Assembly (NCBI GenBank): GCA_964554475.1
Contig: CAZKOT010000031.1
Span: 1-15,068, forward strand
Direction of reading: 5' to 3'
Source: CAJKWP01 sp964554475
Lineage (GTDB): Bacteria > Bacillota > Clostridia > Christensenellales > UBA1242
Length of the DNA: 15,068 nucleotides
Shown piece after piece: positions 6,649 to 13,615 of this stretch; the first letter of the stretch is position 1, and every line of letters begins with the position of its first letter. The notes beneath the pieces are model-generated. The model saw only the letters and a program-made list of their open reading frames with translations, was not told the DNA's origin and searched no databases. Position numbers and translations under genes: made by a program.

Positions 6649-7227
6649 TTAATGTGCATTATATACAATTAAAAGAGGTTGAATTTGTTTTCCTACAATT
6701 GCATTTTCAATTGTTTCTTGAATTTTACCATAATCAGCAATAATTGAATTTGGTTTTTTCTCGGCATTATCCTGTCCTAAAGGAACAAAGAAAATATTTT
6801 TGGAATGCATAAGTTTACCTAAATTTACCATATTTAATCCCAAAGCATCATTAGTCGAGAGTGCAATGACAATCGGTTTATTGTTTCGTAAATGTGATTT
6901 TACTGCCATTAAAACGGGTGTATCTGTCACAGCATTTGCAAGTTTTGCAAGAGTATTTCCTGTGCAAGGTGCAACGACCATAATATCAATTAATCCACTG
7001 GGCCCAAGTGGTTCAGCTGTAACAAGTGTGTCAACAGGCTCCTTACCCGTAATTTCTTTTACCTTTGCCCTAAAATCTTTTGCTTTAAAAAAGCGGGTGT
7101 CGAGTAGGGCTGTATTAAAGGAAAAAATTGGAATGATGTTGTAATCTTTAACTAATTTTTCCATTTCCTTTAAAACAATTTCAAAGGTGCAAAACGAGCC
7201 CGTTATACAAAATCCTATAGTTTTCAT
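6649..7227 (-). CDS. dpaB: Dipicolinate synthase subunit B (flavoprotein)
   Basis: Second subunit of the mother-cell enzyme that oxidises the dapA product to dipicolinic acid, which fills the spore core as its calcium salt. The 192-residue protein is a flavoprotein-fold member: GFCITGSFCTF (residues 5-15) forms the phosphate-binding start and APCTGNTLAKLANAVTDTPV (86-105) is the typical DpaB signature. The length is normal for the family. The ATG at 7227 has a GAGG SD 8 nt upstream. It follows dpaA after 51 nt on the same strand and is surely co-transcribed with it. In Bacillus the homologue is spoVFB. Confidence 0.95.
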   Translation of the reverse strand: MKTIGFCITGSFCTFEIVLKEMEKLVKDYNIIPIFSFNTALLDTRFFKAKDFRAKVKEITGKEPVDTLVTAEPLGPSGLIDIMVVAPCTGNTLAKLANAVTDTPVLMAVKSHLRNNKPIVIALSTNDALGLNMVNLGKLMHSKNIFFVPLGQDNAEKKPNSIIADYGKIQETIENAIVGKQIQPLLIVYNAH

Positions 7228-7278
7228 AATTTTATCCTCATTACTTTAAAATTTTTTTCTTAATTAATTTTTCTTACT

Positions 7279-8049
7279 TCATTCTTTCTTTTCAACATTT
7301 TGTAATATTTTCAAAACCAACTCCCCTGCACTTTCAAATGAATAAACTTGTGGCAAAGCAGGAGCAAGTATGTAATTAATTCCTTTTGAAATTGCAAGTT
7401 CTTTGTTTAAACAATTGACAGATGCAACTTCAATTATTGTTGTTCCAACTTTAATGTAATCTAATTGCTCATCTTCAAAAACCTTTAAAGGTGCAGTGTT
7501 GACAATCACATCAAATTCGTGCAAGTGAGGGAACATATACTTTGCTAAAATTACCTCTTTTTGAAAATATTGATTTTCGGGAATTTTTTTAATATTAAAA
7601 GTTACAACTGAAAAATCAAGTTGTAAACGCAATAAAAGATGCATTAATGATTTTCCACATCTTCCACTACCAAGAATTAAAATTTTATTCTCAAAAATAC
7701 TTTTTTGAGTTGCAGAAATAATTAACGCCAAAACTCCTTCAGCAGTAAGCATTGCATTTTTAACAACAAATTCCTCATCTTTCATTAAATTAACATACTC
7801 AATTTTTTTCTCTTTTAAAATGCTTAAAATTTCAGGTTTTTGAACTCCTCCTAAAATGGTAATTTTTGAAGGCAAAGAAGAAACTTCTTCTTCGGTCAAC
7901 TTTTTTGCTGGTGAAAAAAGAAGCTTATCTTTTTTCTTTAACAGCACAACATTGTTAAAATCAAACTTAAAAACATCCTTACCTTGCTCTTGCAATTTAT
8001 TGAAAATATATGTATTTCTCTTATCAGAAAACTCAATAAAATAACTCAA
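7279..8049 (-). CDS. dpaA: Dipicolinate synthase subunit A
   Basis: Rossmann-fold subunit that works with DpaB to make dipicolinate in the mother cell. It shows NAMLTAEG (about residues 98-105), shared with spoVFA products, and a nucleotide-binding loop ILILGSGRCGKSL (123-135). At 256 residues (261 from the ATG at 8064) it is shorter than the ~290-300 I expect; the N-terminal domain is the reduced part. I favour the TTG at 8049: GGGGG lies 8 nt before it as an SD, while the ATG at 8064 has no SD and would sit on the predicted transcription start of a sigma-K-like promoter. The family is clear; the exact start is not settled. Confidence 0.9.
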   Translation of the reverse strand: MSYFIEFSDKRNTYIFNKLQEQGKDVFKFDFNNVVLLKKKDKLLFSPAKKLTEEEVSSLPSKITILGGVQKPEILSILKEKKIEYVNLMKDEEFVVKNAMLTAEGVLALIISATQKSIFENKILILGSGRCGKSLMHLLLRLQLDFSVVTFNIKKIPENQYFQKEVILAKYMFPHLHEFDVIVNTAPLKVFEDEQLDYIKVGTTIIEVASVNCLNKELAISKGINYILAPALPQVYSFESAGELVLKILQNVEKKE

Positions 8050-8068
8050 TTTCCACACCCCCATAAAT

Positions 8069-8095
8069 CAAGATATGCTACAAAAAAGTTAAAGT
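8069..8095 (-). promoter_or_regulatory. Candidate sigma-K-type promoter of dpaAB
   Basis: On the reverse strand AC (8094-8095), exactly 16 bp, then CATATCTTG (8069-8077) match the Bacillus sigma-K pattern AC-N16-CATAnnnTA except for the final A. spoVF is sigma-K dependent in Bacillus subtilis. The start would fall at 8062-8063, upstream of the GGGGG SD. Confidence 0.45.
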
Positions 8096-8097
8096 TG

Positions 8098-8151
8098 AAA
8101 AAAATGAAAAAATTTTCCGCTAATCTGTTAATACAAATTAGCGGAAAATTT
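8098..8151 (-). terminator. Strong intrinsic terminator of the peptidase gene
   Basis: A perfect 15-bp stem (8137-8151 with 8110-8124) with a CCGC core and a 12-nt loop starts 24 nt after the peptidase stop. On that strand it runs into a T-rich tract. It insulates dpaAB from the upstream gene. Confidence 0.85.
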
Positions 8152-8174
8152 ATTTTAATATTTTAGTTATCTTT

Positions 8175-9695
8175 TCATGTTTCCATTTCAATTATTTTCA
8201 CTTTTCCCTCAATCCAACTGTCAAAAAAATTTTCCAAATTTGTGTTTGAAATATTTTCGAAACATGCAATTAAATCATCGGGTTTTGCAATTTTAAAGCA
8301 GTATTTGTTAAAGTATTCCTCTAATCCTTTAAAAAATCTCTTGTCCCCAATTAATTTTCGTAAATTGTCAAACATCAACATGGATTTTACGTAACAAATA
8401 TAAACATACTCACTTGAAGTTTTAAATTCATCAAGGTCTCTTGACATAGAAGTGTCCACATTTCCATAAACCTTTGTGAACACTTCAGTAAACAAAGTGT
8501 AATTTTTTAAAGCGTTTTTCATTATTTCTTCGTATTGAATATTATATTGCGGATTTTTTTCATAAAAGAGTGCAGTTGAGTAATCTGTCAATCCTTCGTC
8601 TTGCCACCCATCACTGTAAGCATTACTTCCTATCATGTTATACCACCACTGATGAGCAATTTCATGCACAATTACATTTGTGTATTCTTCATAATTTGAA
8701 AGAGCATCTGAAATAAAAACCAAATTAGGATATTCCATTCCACCGTGTAAAAAATTTGTTTCAACAACACTTAAGGTTGAATAATGATATTGTCCAAATA
8801 ATTCGTTAAAAGTTTGCAATGTCAAAATCGAAGTATCAAGAGACTGTTGTGGGTTTTGGTCAGAGTAATAGTAATAAAAAATCTTTGTTTTTTCAAATTC
8901 TTCACTTAAAACCTGAAATTTTTCCGAAACAACAAAAGCAAAATCCCGCACAACTTTTGCATTAATTTCTGTTGTTTTTTTACCATCATTTACTTGTGAT
9001 TTAATTTGTTCTCCCGAACTTGCAAGCATTAATGAATCATCATAAGTTATAATAGCATTGTAATTCGCCATGTTAGAATAAAACGGATCGCCATTTGGAG
9101 AATAGGGCTTTGTCATAAAAGAACCATTTTCATAGACGCAAGCAACTGGGTAAAAATTTGCAATGTTTACAGCATTTTCACCATAACCAAAACGATGATT
9201 AATGTTGGGAAGTGTTACATCAAATTCTATTAATAATTCAGTTCTATCGTTAGGGAAAAGTTTGTTTTCTAGTTCAATTTCCAAAATATTTTGGTCTTGT
9301 CCAGAAATATTGTAAGCAAGTGGCAAATTAGTTTTCGGCACAATAACACTTTTTATATTAATACCACCATAGGAAATGCCATTTGGATATGCTCTAGTTT
9401 GGTCAAGAACAGAAACAACTTTTTGGGTAGCTCCTTCACGAAATGCATTTGGATATAAATGAAAACAAAGTTTGTCGAAAGTTTGTTCGGTTTGATTTAT
9501 GTAATCAACAGTTTGTTTTGCATTTAATGTTTTATTTAAATGATTATAATCTATTTCAAAATCATAACAAGTTAAATTTTTCGCTTCACTTTCAAGTGAA
9601 TTTTCACCACATCCACTTAAAAAAAATGCAATACTAATTACAAATAAAAAAGCGAAAATTTTTCTTGCAAATTTTACACAAAATATTTTTTTCAC
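8175..9695 (-). CDS. Lipoprotein M1-family zinc metallopeptidase
   Basis: A 506-residue secreted, lipid-anchored peptidase. The N-terminus has a signal peptide ending in the lipobox LSGC (C29). The middle (about 40-260) fits the beta-rich N-terminal domain of M1 aminopeptidases. The catalytic part has GGMEYP (318-323), the counterpart of the GAMEN substrate motif, then HEIAH (344-348) with E345 as base, and DEGLT (366-370) giving the third zinc ligand E367. It ends soon after the helical catalytic domain, so it lacks the long C-terminal domain of classical aminopeptidase N. The start is GTG at 9695 with GGGAG 6 nt upstream; it begins KKIF. It lies 70 nt after the XRE gene with no clear promoter or terminator between, so they may be co-transcribed. 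The likely role is trimming peptides outside the cell. Confidence 0.92.
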   Translation of the reverse strand: MKKIFCVKFARKIFAFLFVISIAFFLSGCGENSLESEAKNLTCYDFEIDYNHLNKTLNAKQTVDYINQTEQTFDKLCFHLYPNAFREGATQKVVSVLDQTRAYPNGISYGGINIKSVIVPKTNLPLAYNISGQDQNILEIELENKLFPNDRTELLIEFDVTLPNINHRFGYGENAVNIANFYPVACVYENGSFMTKPYSPNGDPFYSNMANYNAIITYDDSLMLASSGEQIKSQVNDGKKTTEINAKVVRDFAFVVSEKFQVLSEEFEKTKIFYYYYSDQNPQQSLDTSILTLQTFNELFGQYHYSTLSVVETNFLHGGMEYPNLVFISDALSNYEEYTNVIVHEIAHQWWYNMIGSNAYSDGWQDEGLTDYSTALFYEKNPQYNIQYEEIMKNALKNYTLFTEVFTKVYGNVDTSMSRDLDEFKTSSEYVYICYVKSMLMFDNLRKLIGDKRFFKGLEEYFNKYCFKIAKPDDLIACFENISNTNLENFFDSWIEGKVKIIEMET

Positions 9696-9765
9696 ACCAT
9701 ACTCCCAAAAATATGTTTATGCGTGAAAAAACAAATAATGAATTTATGACAATTGAAAAACAATA

Positions 9766-10365
9766 TTATAACTCATCTTTATAATGTTGTCTTTTATTTC
9801 TAATATAATATCCTGAAATTAAAGCAGATTGACAAGGTGCTCCTAGAATGAAAAGAGGCCAAATGTTATATTGTAAGAAACTCAAGTAAAGAAATAATAT
9901 AATGCTCCAAAAAAATATTGAAGCAAGAATTACTGTCAAAATTTTATTACCCCATTTTCGACTAAAGTATATTGCAATTAAACATGAAACAGGAATGGCA
10001 ATTATAAAAATCATCCAATAATCAATGTTTGCAAGAATTTTCAAATAAATATAGGCAATAGTTGTTAGAAACCAAATAATTGAAATTGAAAAAACAACTG
10101 TTAAATTTCGAACTATTGTTTGAGAGTGCTCAAACTCAGGAGAAACTTTTGCTAAATTTTCATCAAAAAAATCTTCTATGGCAACGTCATAATATTTACT
10201 CATACTTTCAAGTATTTCAATACTTGGGGTAACATCACCACGTTCCCACCTTGAAATTGCATTATCAGAATAATTAATTTTTTCCGCAAGTTCAAGTTGG
10301 GTAAGATTATTTTTCTTACGAAGGTAAATTAAATTATTTGCAATTATATTTTTTAATTCTTCCAC
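9766..10365 (-). CDS. Membrane-anchored XRE-family transcriptional regulator
   Basis: A 199-residue protein. Residues 10-63 form a classical HTH_3 domain (LRKKNNLTQLELAEKI, then ISRWERG and TPSIEILESM). After a short linker come four hydrophobic helices (about 86-110, 115-133, 141-163, 168-186), so the DNA-binding head is tethered to the membrane. The start must be GTG at 10365: a TAA lies 2 codons upstream in frame, and the HTH begins right after the start. There is no SD, and the promoter places the transcription start on this GTG, so the mRNA should be leaderless. It is divergent from the GT2-PlsC operon, and twin dyads lie between them, suggesting it controls itself and/or that operon. 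The signal it senses is unknown. Confidence 0.9.
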   Translation of the reverse strand: MEELKNIIANNLIYLRKKNNLTQLELAEKINYSDNAISRWERGDVTPSIEILESMSKYYDVAIEDFFDENLAKVSPEFEHSQTIVRNLTVVFSISIIWFLTTIAYIYLKILANIDYWMIFIIAIPVSCLIAIYFSRKWGNKILTVILASIFFWSIILFLYLSFLQYNIWPLFILGAPCQSALISGYYIRNKRQHYKDEL

Positions 10366-10371
10366 AATTTA

Positions 10372-10400
10372 ATAATACAATTTTAGCATCAAAAAGTCAA
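10372..10400 (-). promoter_or_regulatory. Promoter of the XRE gene (predicts leaderless mRNA)
   Basis: TTGACT (complement of 10395-10400), a 17-bp spacer and TATTAT (10372-10377), both 5 of 6. With the standard distance, +1 is 10365, the G of the GTG start codon. Confidence 0.7.
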
Positions 10401-10410
10401 ATAAAAATAA

Positions 10411-10449
10411 ATTCCCTGCTGGCGGGAATGATTTTCCCATTAATTGGGA
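10411..10449. promoter_or_regulatory. Twin TCCC-N7-GGGA dyads, candidate operators
   Basis: Two inverted repeats, TCCC-N7-GGGA at 10413-10427 and again at 10435-10449, are offset by exactly 22 bp, about two helical turns. The first extends to ATTCCC/GGGAAT (10411-10429). They lie upstream of the XRE -35 and of the GT2 promoters, fitting a dimeric regulator bound twice on one DNA face. The GC-rich arms stand out from the AT-rich surroundings. Confidence 0.5.
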
Positions 10450-10469
10450 TATTAATTTTAACTTTTCTC

Positions 10470-10520
10470 TTTAAATAAGAATGTTTTTGATTTATAATAT
10501 GTCATGTTATAATAAACATG
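10470..10520 (+). promoter_or_regulatory. GT2-PlsC promoter region with palindrome over a -10
   Basis: Two perfect TATAAT boxes occur at 10493-10498 (with TTTAAA at 10470-10475, 17-bp spacer) and 10508-10513 (with TTGATT at 10487-10492, 15-bp spacer). A perfect palindrome CATGTT-N6-AACATG (10503-10520) covers the second -10, a position typical of a repressor operator. Confidence 0.5.
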
Positions 10521-10583
10521 TTCTAAAAAAATACAATAGACGAATTATTATTTTTCAACTTACAAATCACCAAGGAGGAAAGA

Positions 10584-11921
10584 ATGAGTTTAAATGTGTT
10601 GGAATATTACATTAATCAAATTTCAATAATTTTATTAATTGTCACCGCAGTCCTTTTGTCTTGGCGAATATTTTATTTTTTTGTTGGCTTTTTCCCGTCA
10701 AAAAAATTTAAGTCTGCGAAAACCAATCACAAATACGCAATTTTAATTCCTGCACGTAATGAAAGTAAGGTTATAACCGACATCCTTGTAAGTTTAAAAG
10801 AACAAAATTATCCAAAAGAACTTTTTAAAACTTTTGTAATTGTTGAATCAAACGATGACCCAACAGTTGAAATTTGTAAAAATTTTGAAAACACAGAAGT
10901 TGTTGTTAGGACACAACTTGAAAATCGAAGAAGAAAAGGTTTTGCACTTGACGATTGTGTTAAACATATAAAACGAACTTGTCAAAAATTTGAAGGCTAT
11001 ATTATTTTTGATGCTGATAATGTTCTTGACCCCAATTTTATTTGTGAAATAAACAAAGCTTTTGATGCTGGTTACGAAATTGTGAATGGGGACCGTGATT
11101 GCAAAAATTGGAATACAAACTGGGTTTCAGCAAGTTCAGCATTAATTTTTACAACCGTTAATAAATTTCAAAACAAATGCAGAGCACATTTTGGAGCAAA
11201 CATTGTTTTTTCAGGAACTGGAATGCTGATTTCAAAAAAACTTTTAGATCAGTTTGATGGTTGGCCTTTTACAACACTAACCGAAGATTTTGAAATTTCT
11301 CTTTGGGGAGTTGCAAACGGAGTCAAAACAACACAAGTTCTTGCCGCCAAATTTTACGACGAATCACCAACGAAATTTCTTGCAACAAACAAGCAAAGAA
11401 TTAGATGGATAAAAGGTTACTTACAAAGTCGTAAATTGCATGCTCCTAGAATTCGCGAATGGTTTTTAAATCCTGAGGCAAAAAACAAATGGAGTCTTTT
11501 TGATTTTAGTTTTGGAATAACACCTGTATTAATGATTGTTGCCACAATGTTTTTTATTATTTCGGCAAATGTTTTTCTTTTTATTTTTTCGAATGCTCAA
11601 TTACAATTTCTTATAAAAGCGCTACTGCCAATTTTAGGCTTTTATGGATTTCTAATGATTTACGGAAGTATTATGCTATTTAGCGAACCTACTGCCAAAT
11701 TATCATTTAAAAATTTGCTGTTAACAATTCTTCTTTACCCTTTCTTTTCATGCTCTTATGTTTATCTTTTCTTTAAAGCTCTTTTGATGTCTGAAGTTGA
11801 ATGGGTGCCCACGGAGCATAAAGTTAACATTACTGAAATTCAATCAAGTGTTTTTGAAGAAGAATTGAGTTTTGAGGATAGTTCAACAATTTTAGTGGAG
11901 AATGTTACTAATGAAAAATAA
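10584..11921 (+). CDS. Membrane GT2-family glycosyltransferase
   Basis: A 445-residue inverting glycosyltransferase of the processive GT2 layout: N-terminal membrane helix (about 12-37), then the GT-A domain starting YAILIPARNE (51-60), DxD as DAD (143-145), SGTGMLI (210-216), TED (233-235) and QRIRW (271-275, the QxxRW motif), followed by three C-terminal membrane helices (about 309-335, 343-367, 376-402) and an acidic cytoplasmic tail. The catalytic set D, DxD, ED, QxxRW is complete, so it should be active, moving a sugar from a nucleotide sugar to a lipid or growing glycan at the membrane. A perfect AAGGAGG SD precedes ATG 10584. It overlaps the PlsC-like gene by 11 bp, suggesting coupled translation and a shared lipid pathway. 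The substrate is unknown. Confidence 0.93.
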   Translation: MSLNVLEYYINQISIILLIVTAVLLSWRIFYFFVGFFPSKKFKSAKTNHKYAILIPARNESKVITDILVSLKEQNYPKELFKTFVIVESNDDPTVEICKNFENTEVVVRTQLENRRRKGFALDDCVKHIKRTCQKFEGYIIFDADNVLDPNFICEINKAFDAGYEIVNGDRDCKNWNTNWVSASSALIFTTVNKFQNKCRAHFGANIVFSGTGMLISKKLLDQFDGWPFTTLTEDFEISLWGVANGVKTTQVLAAKFYDESPTKFLATNKQRIRWIKGYLQSRKLHAPRIREWFLNPEAKNKWSLFDFSFGITPVLMIVATMFFIISANVFLFIFSNAQLQFLIKALLPILGFYGFLMIYGSIMLFSEPTAKLSFKNLLLTILLYPFFSCSYVYLFFKALLMSEVEWVPTEHKVNITEIQSSVFEEELSFEDSSTILVENVTNEK

Positions 11922-12708
11922 AAAATCCTTAAACATAAGACGCATACCTTATGCTGAAGACGAAAGCTCTCATGTTGTTGAAACAAAAACAACACTTTCT
12001 TTTGATCCTCAAAAAGATTATGTTTTTGTCAAACACGGTGTGATTTTTGGAATTATTTCGTTTATTTGGCATTTATTAACAGTTCCAATACTTTGGTTTT
12101 TTGTTGGAAAGCTTTATTATGGAATAAAGGTAACAGGAAAAAAAAATTTAAAAGCAGTAAAGAAAAGCGGTGCAGTTATTTGTTTTAATCATGTATTCCA
12201 TTTAGACACTGCAATGATTTGTCCAATGGGAATTTTTCCACGGTTTTTACCCTATTACATTGCCAGCCCTATTGGCTTTAAAATTCCTGTTGTTCGTAAA
12301 ATGCTGAAATATTATAAAGCAGTTCCCGTTCCAACATCAACAAGTGCAATGGGAAAAATGTATTCACAGGTAACAGAAATGCTAAAACGTGGTGGAAAAA
12401 TAATTATTGCGCCTGAAGGAAGCGAATGGCCCTATTATCACAAAATCCGTAATTTTAAAAAAGGTGCTTTTACTATTGCAAGTAAAGCAGCGGTTCCTGT
12501 TGTGCCAATTGTTTATTCATTTCGCAAGCAAAAAGGAATTTGGTTTTGGAAAAAACGCCCAACAATTTCAATGAAAATTTGTGAAGCAATTAAACCTCAT
12601 AAAGACGAAAACACTCCCAAAACAGTAGAGGAATTAAAGCAAGAAGTAAAACAGACTATTGAAAAAAATTTTTACGAGAGTTTAAAAAAAATTGAAGAAA
12701 TTGTATAA
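11911..12708 (+). CDS. PlsC-like glycerolipid acyltransferase
   Basis: A 265-residue protein of the 1-acylglycerol-3-phosphate acyltransferase family. It has a hydrophobic segment (about 42-66), the catalytic HX4D motif as NHVFHLD (H94, D99) and the second motif as PEGS (168-171) in place of the usual PEGT. An N-terminal extension of about 40 polar residues precedes the membrane segment. I choose ATG 11911: GGAG at 11897-11900 is 10 nt upstream, whereas the in-frame ATG at 11902 is only 1 nt away from it. The gene starts inside the end of the GT2 gene, so the two are translated together. It may be the housekeeping PlsC or may acylate the product of the glycosyltransferase; the overlap favours a joint pathway. 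Confidence 0.92.
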   Translation: MKNKKSLNIRRIPYAEDESSHVVETKTTLSFDPQKDYVFVKHGVIFGIISFIWHLLTVPILWFFVGKLYYGIKVTGKKNLKAVKKSGAVICFNHVFHLDTAMICPMGIFPRFLPYYIASPIGFKIPVVRKMLKYYKAVPVPTSTSAMGKMYSQVTEMLKRGGKIIIAPEGSEWPYYHKIRNFKKGAFTIASKAAVPVVPIVYSFRKQKGIWFWKKRPTISMKICEAIKPHKDENTPKTVEELKQEVKQTIEKNFYESLKKIEEIV

Positions 12709-12765
12709 TACCATTTTTTGTTAAATACTAATTTCTTTATGATATGTAAAAAATTATGTTTCTTG

Positions 12766-12792
12766 ACAGTTGTAATTTCACAACTGTTTTTT
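12766..12792 (+). terminator. Intrinsic terminator of the GT2-PlsC operon
   Basis: Perfect 8-bp stem ACAGTTGT/ACAACTGT (12766-12773 with 12780-12787), 6-nt loop, then a T6 tract. It lies 58 nt after the plsC-like stop. From 12793 to 12920 I see only AT-rich spacer with a loose CAATAGA/TCTATTG inverted repeat (12827-12871). Confidence 0.85.
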
Positions 12793-12920
12793 GTATAAGT
12801 TTGAAAATTAATTTTTCTTCTAACTTCAATAGAAATAATTTGCATTTACAAACTTTAAAGCAGCTCTATTGTGCGATAGAAAATTTAACTTAATTATAAA
12901 ATGAAAACTTAAAGTGATTA

Positions 12921-12947
12921 TTGCAATTTTTAAACAAATATGATAAT
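12921..12947 (+). promoter_or_regulatory. Promoter of tRNA-Glu
   Basis: TTGCAA (12921-12926) and GATAAT (12942-12947) are separated by 15 bp, slightly short. The predicted start is just ahead of the tRNA. The -35 offset is the weak point. Confidence 0.4.
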
Positions 12948-12959
12948 ATAGTAACACTT

Positions 12960-13034
12960 GCTCCCATGGTAAAGAGGCTAATACGTCGCCCTCTCACGGC
13001 GGAGTCAGGGGTTCGATTCCCCTTGGGAGTACCA
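12960..13034 (+). tRNA. tRNA-Glu (anticodon CTC)
   Basis: A full cloverleaf with encoded CCA. The acceptor GCTCCCA pairs with TGGGAGT (G1-U72 wobble), discriminator A, then CCA at 13032-13034. The anticodon stem is TCGCC/GGCGG with loop CTCTCAC, giving anticodon CTC, which reads GAG. The T arm is AGGGG-TTCGATT-CCCCT. Overall it resembles bacterial tRNA-Glu closely (GCCCT-TTCAC-GGCGG type). It stands alone in this window; any TTC-anticodon partner is elsewhere. Confidence 0.95.
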
Positions 13035-13112
13035 GCAAGCAAAAGCACTTCAAAAACAATAAAGTAATAAAATATTGTGCAAAGCATGATTAATTTTAAA
13101 TTTTGGTGAGAA

Positions 13113-13493
13113 ATGAAAACAATTGAAATCTTACGAGAAGAAGCTGAAAAAATAAAAAAAGAAATGGTTGAAAAAAATTTAACCATGGAAGATATAATTT
13201 TAAGATTCAAAAAAAAAGGAACATACACAATGAGTCCTAAAACTCTTAGGAGATTTCAAGACTTGTTTGAATATGACAACAATGAAACAAAAAAATTTAA
13301 TCAAGACTTTTCCGAATTGTTTTCCAAAAAGTATTTAGACTTTATTGATGGCTTTGCCAGCATGTCAATTGAGGAATTTTTATATCAACTAGAATATTAC
13401 TTTATTAACGATGTGAAAAAAATTACGTATGAAACATTTTATCAAATTGTGGGAAAAGAATTAAATAAAAGAGGAACATTTTTTTCATTTTAA
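13113..13493 (+). CDS. Hypothetical small protein with possible HTH segment
   Basis: A 126-residue protein, highly charged and helical in its first half. Residues about 22-53 (LTMEDIILRFKKKG, then SPKTLRRFQDLFE) look like a helix-turn-helix in which a second helix follows a KG turn, but I do not recognise the family. The second half is acidic and aromatic (FSELFSKKYLDFIDGF, then FLYQLEYYF). There is no signal peptide or membrane segment. The ATG at 13113 has only a close GGTGA at 3-nt spacing, a marginal SD. It lies 78 nt after tRNA-Glu with no clear promoter of its own, so it might be expressed by readthrough from the tRNA promoter. The open frame is much longer than chance alone would give in such AT-rich DNA, though modestly sized; coding is likely, function unknown. 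Confidence 0.65.
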   Translation: MKTIEILREEAEKIKKEMVEKNLTMEDIILRFKKKGTYTMSPKTLRRFQDLFEYDNNETKKFNQDFSELFSKKYLDFIDGFASMSIEEFLYQLEYYFINDVKKITYETFYQIVGKELNKRGTFFSF

Positions 13494-13615
13494 TTTTAGA
13501 ATACTTTTTTGAATTAAAAATTAATTTAATACAGAAAATAAAATTGCTTTGTAATAAGTAAAAACTTTTTTCATTTTTATTTTGGTGATTTACTTACTAA
13601 AGGCATTTTTTAAAT

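Noticed and set aside
6800..7144. 114-codon rightward open frame inside dpaB
   Set aside because: Antisense shadow of a gene with clear DpaB motifs. The same applies to shorter rightward frames inside spoIIP, asd, dpaA and the peptidase gene.
11902..11910. Upstream ATG of the PlsC-like gene
   Set aside because: Only 1 nt separates it from the GGAG SD; the ATG at 11911 has suitable spacing.
12890..13228. 112-codon leftward open frame
   Set aside because: It runs through the tRNA-Glu gene and the start of the rightward 126-residue gene; the translation has no coding character or SD.
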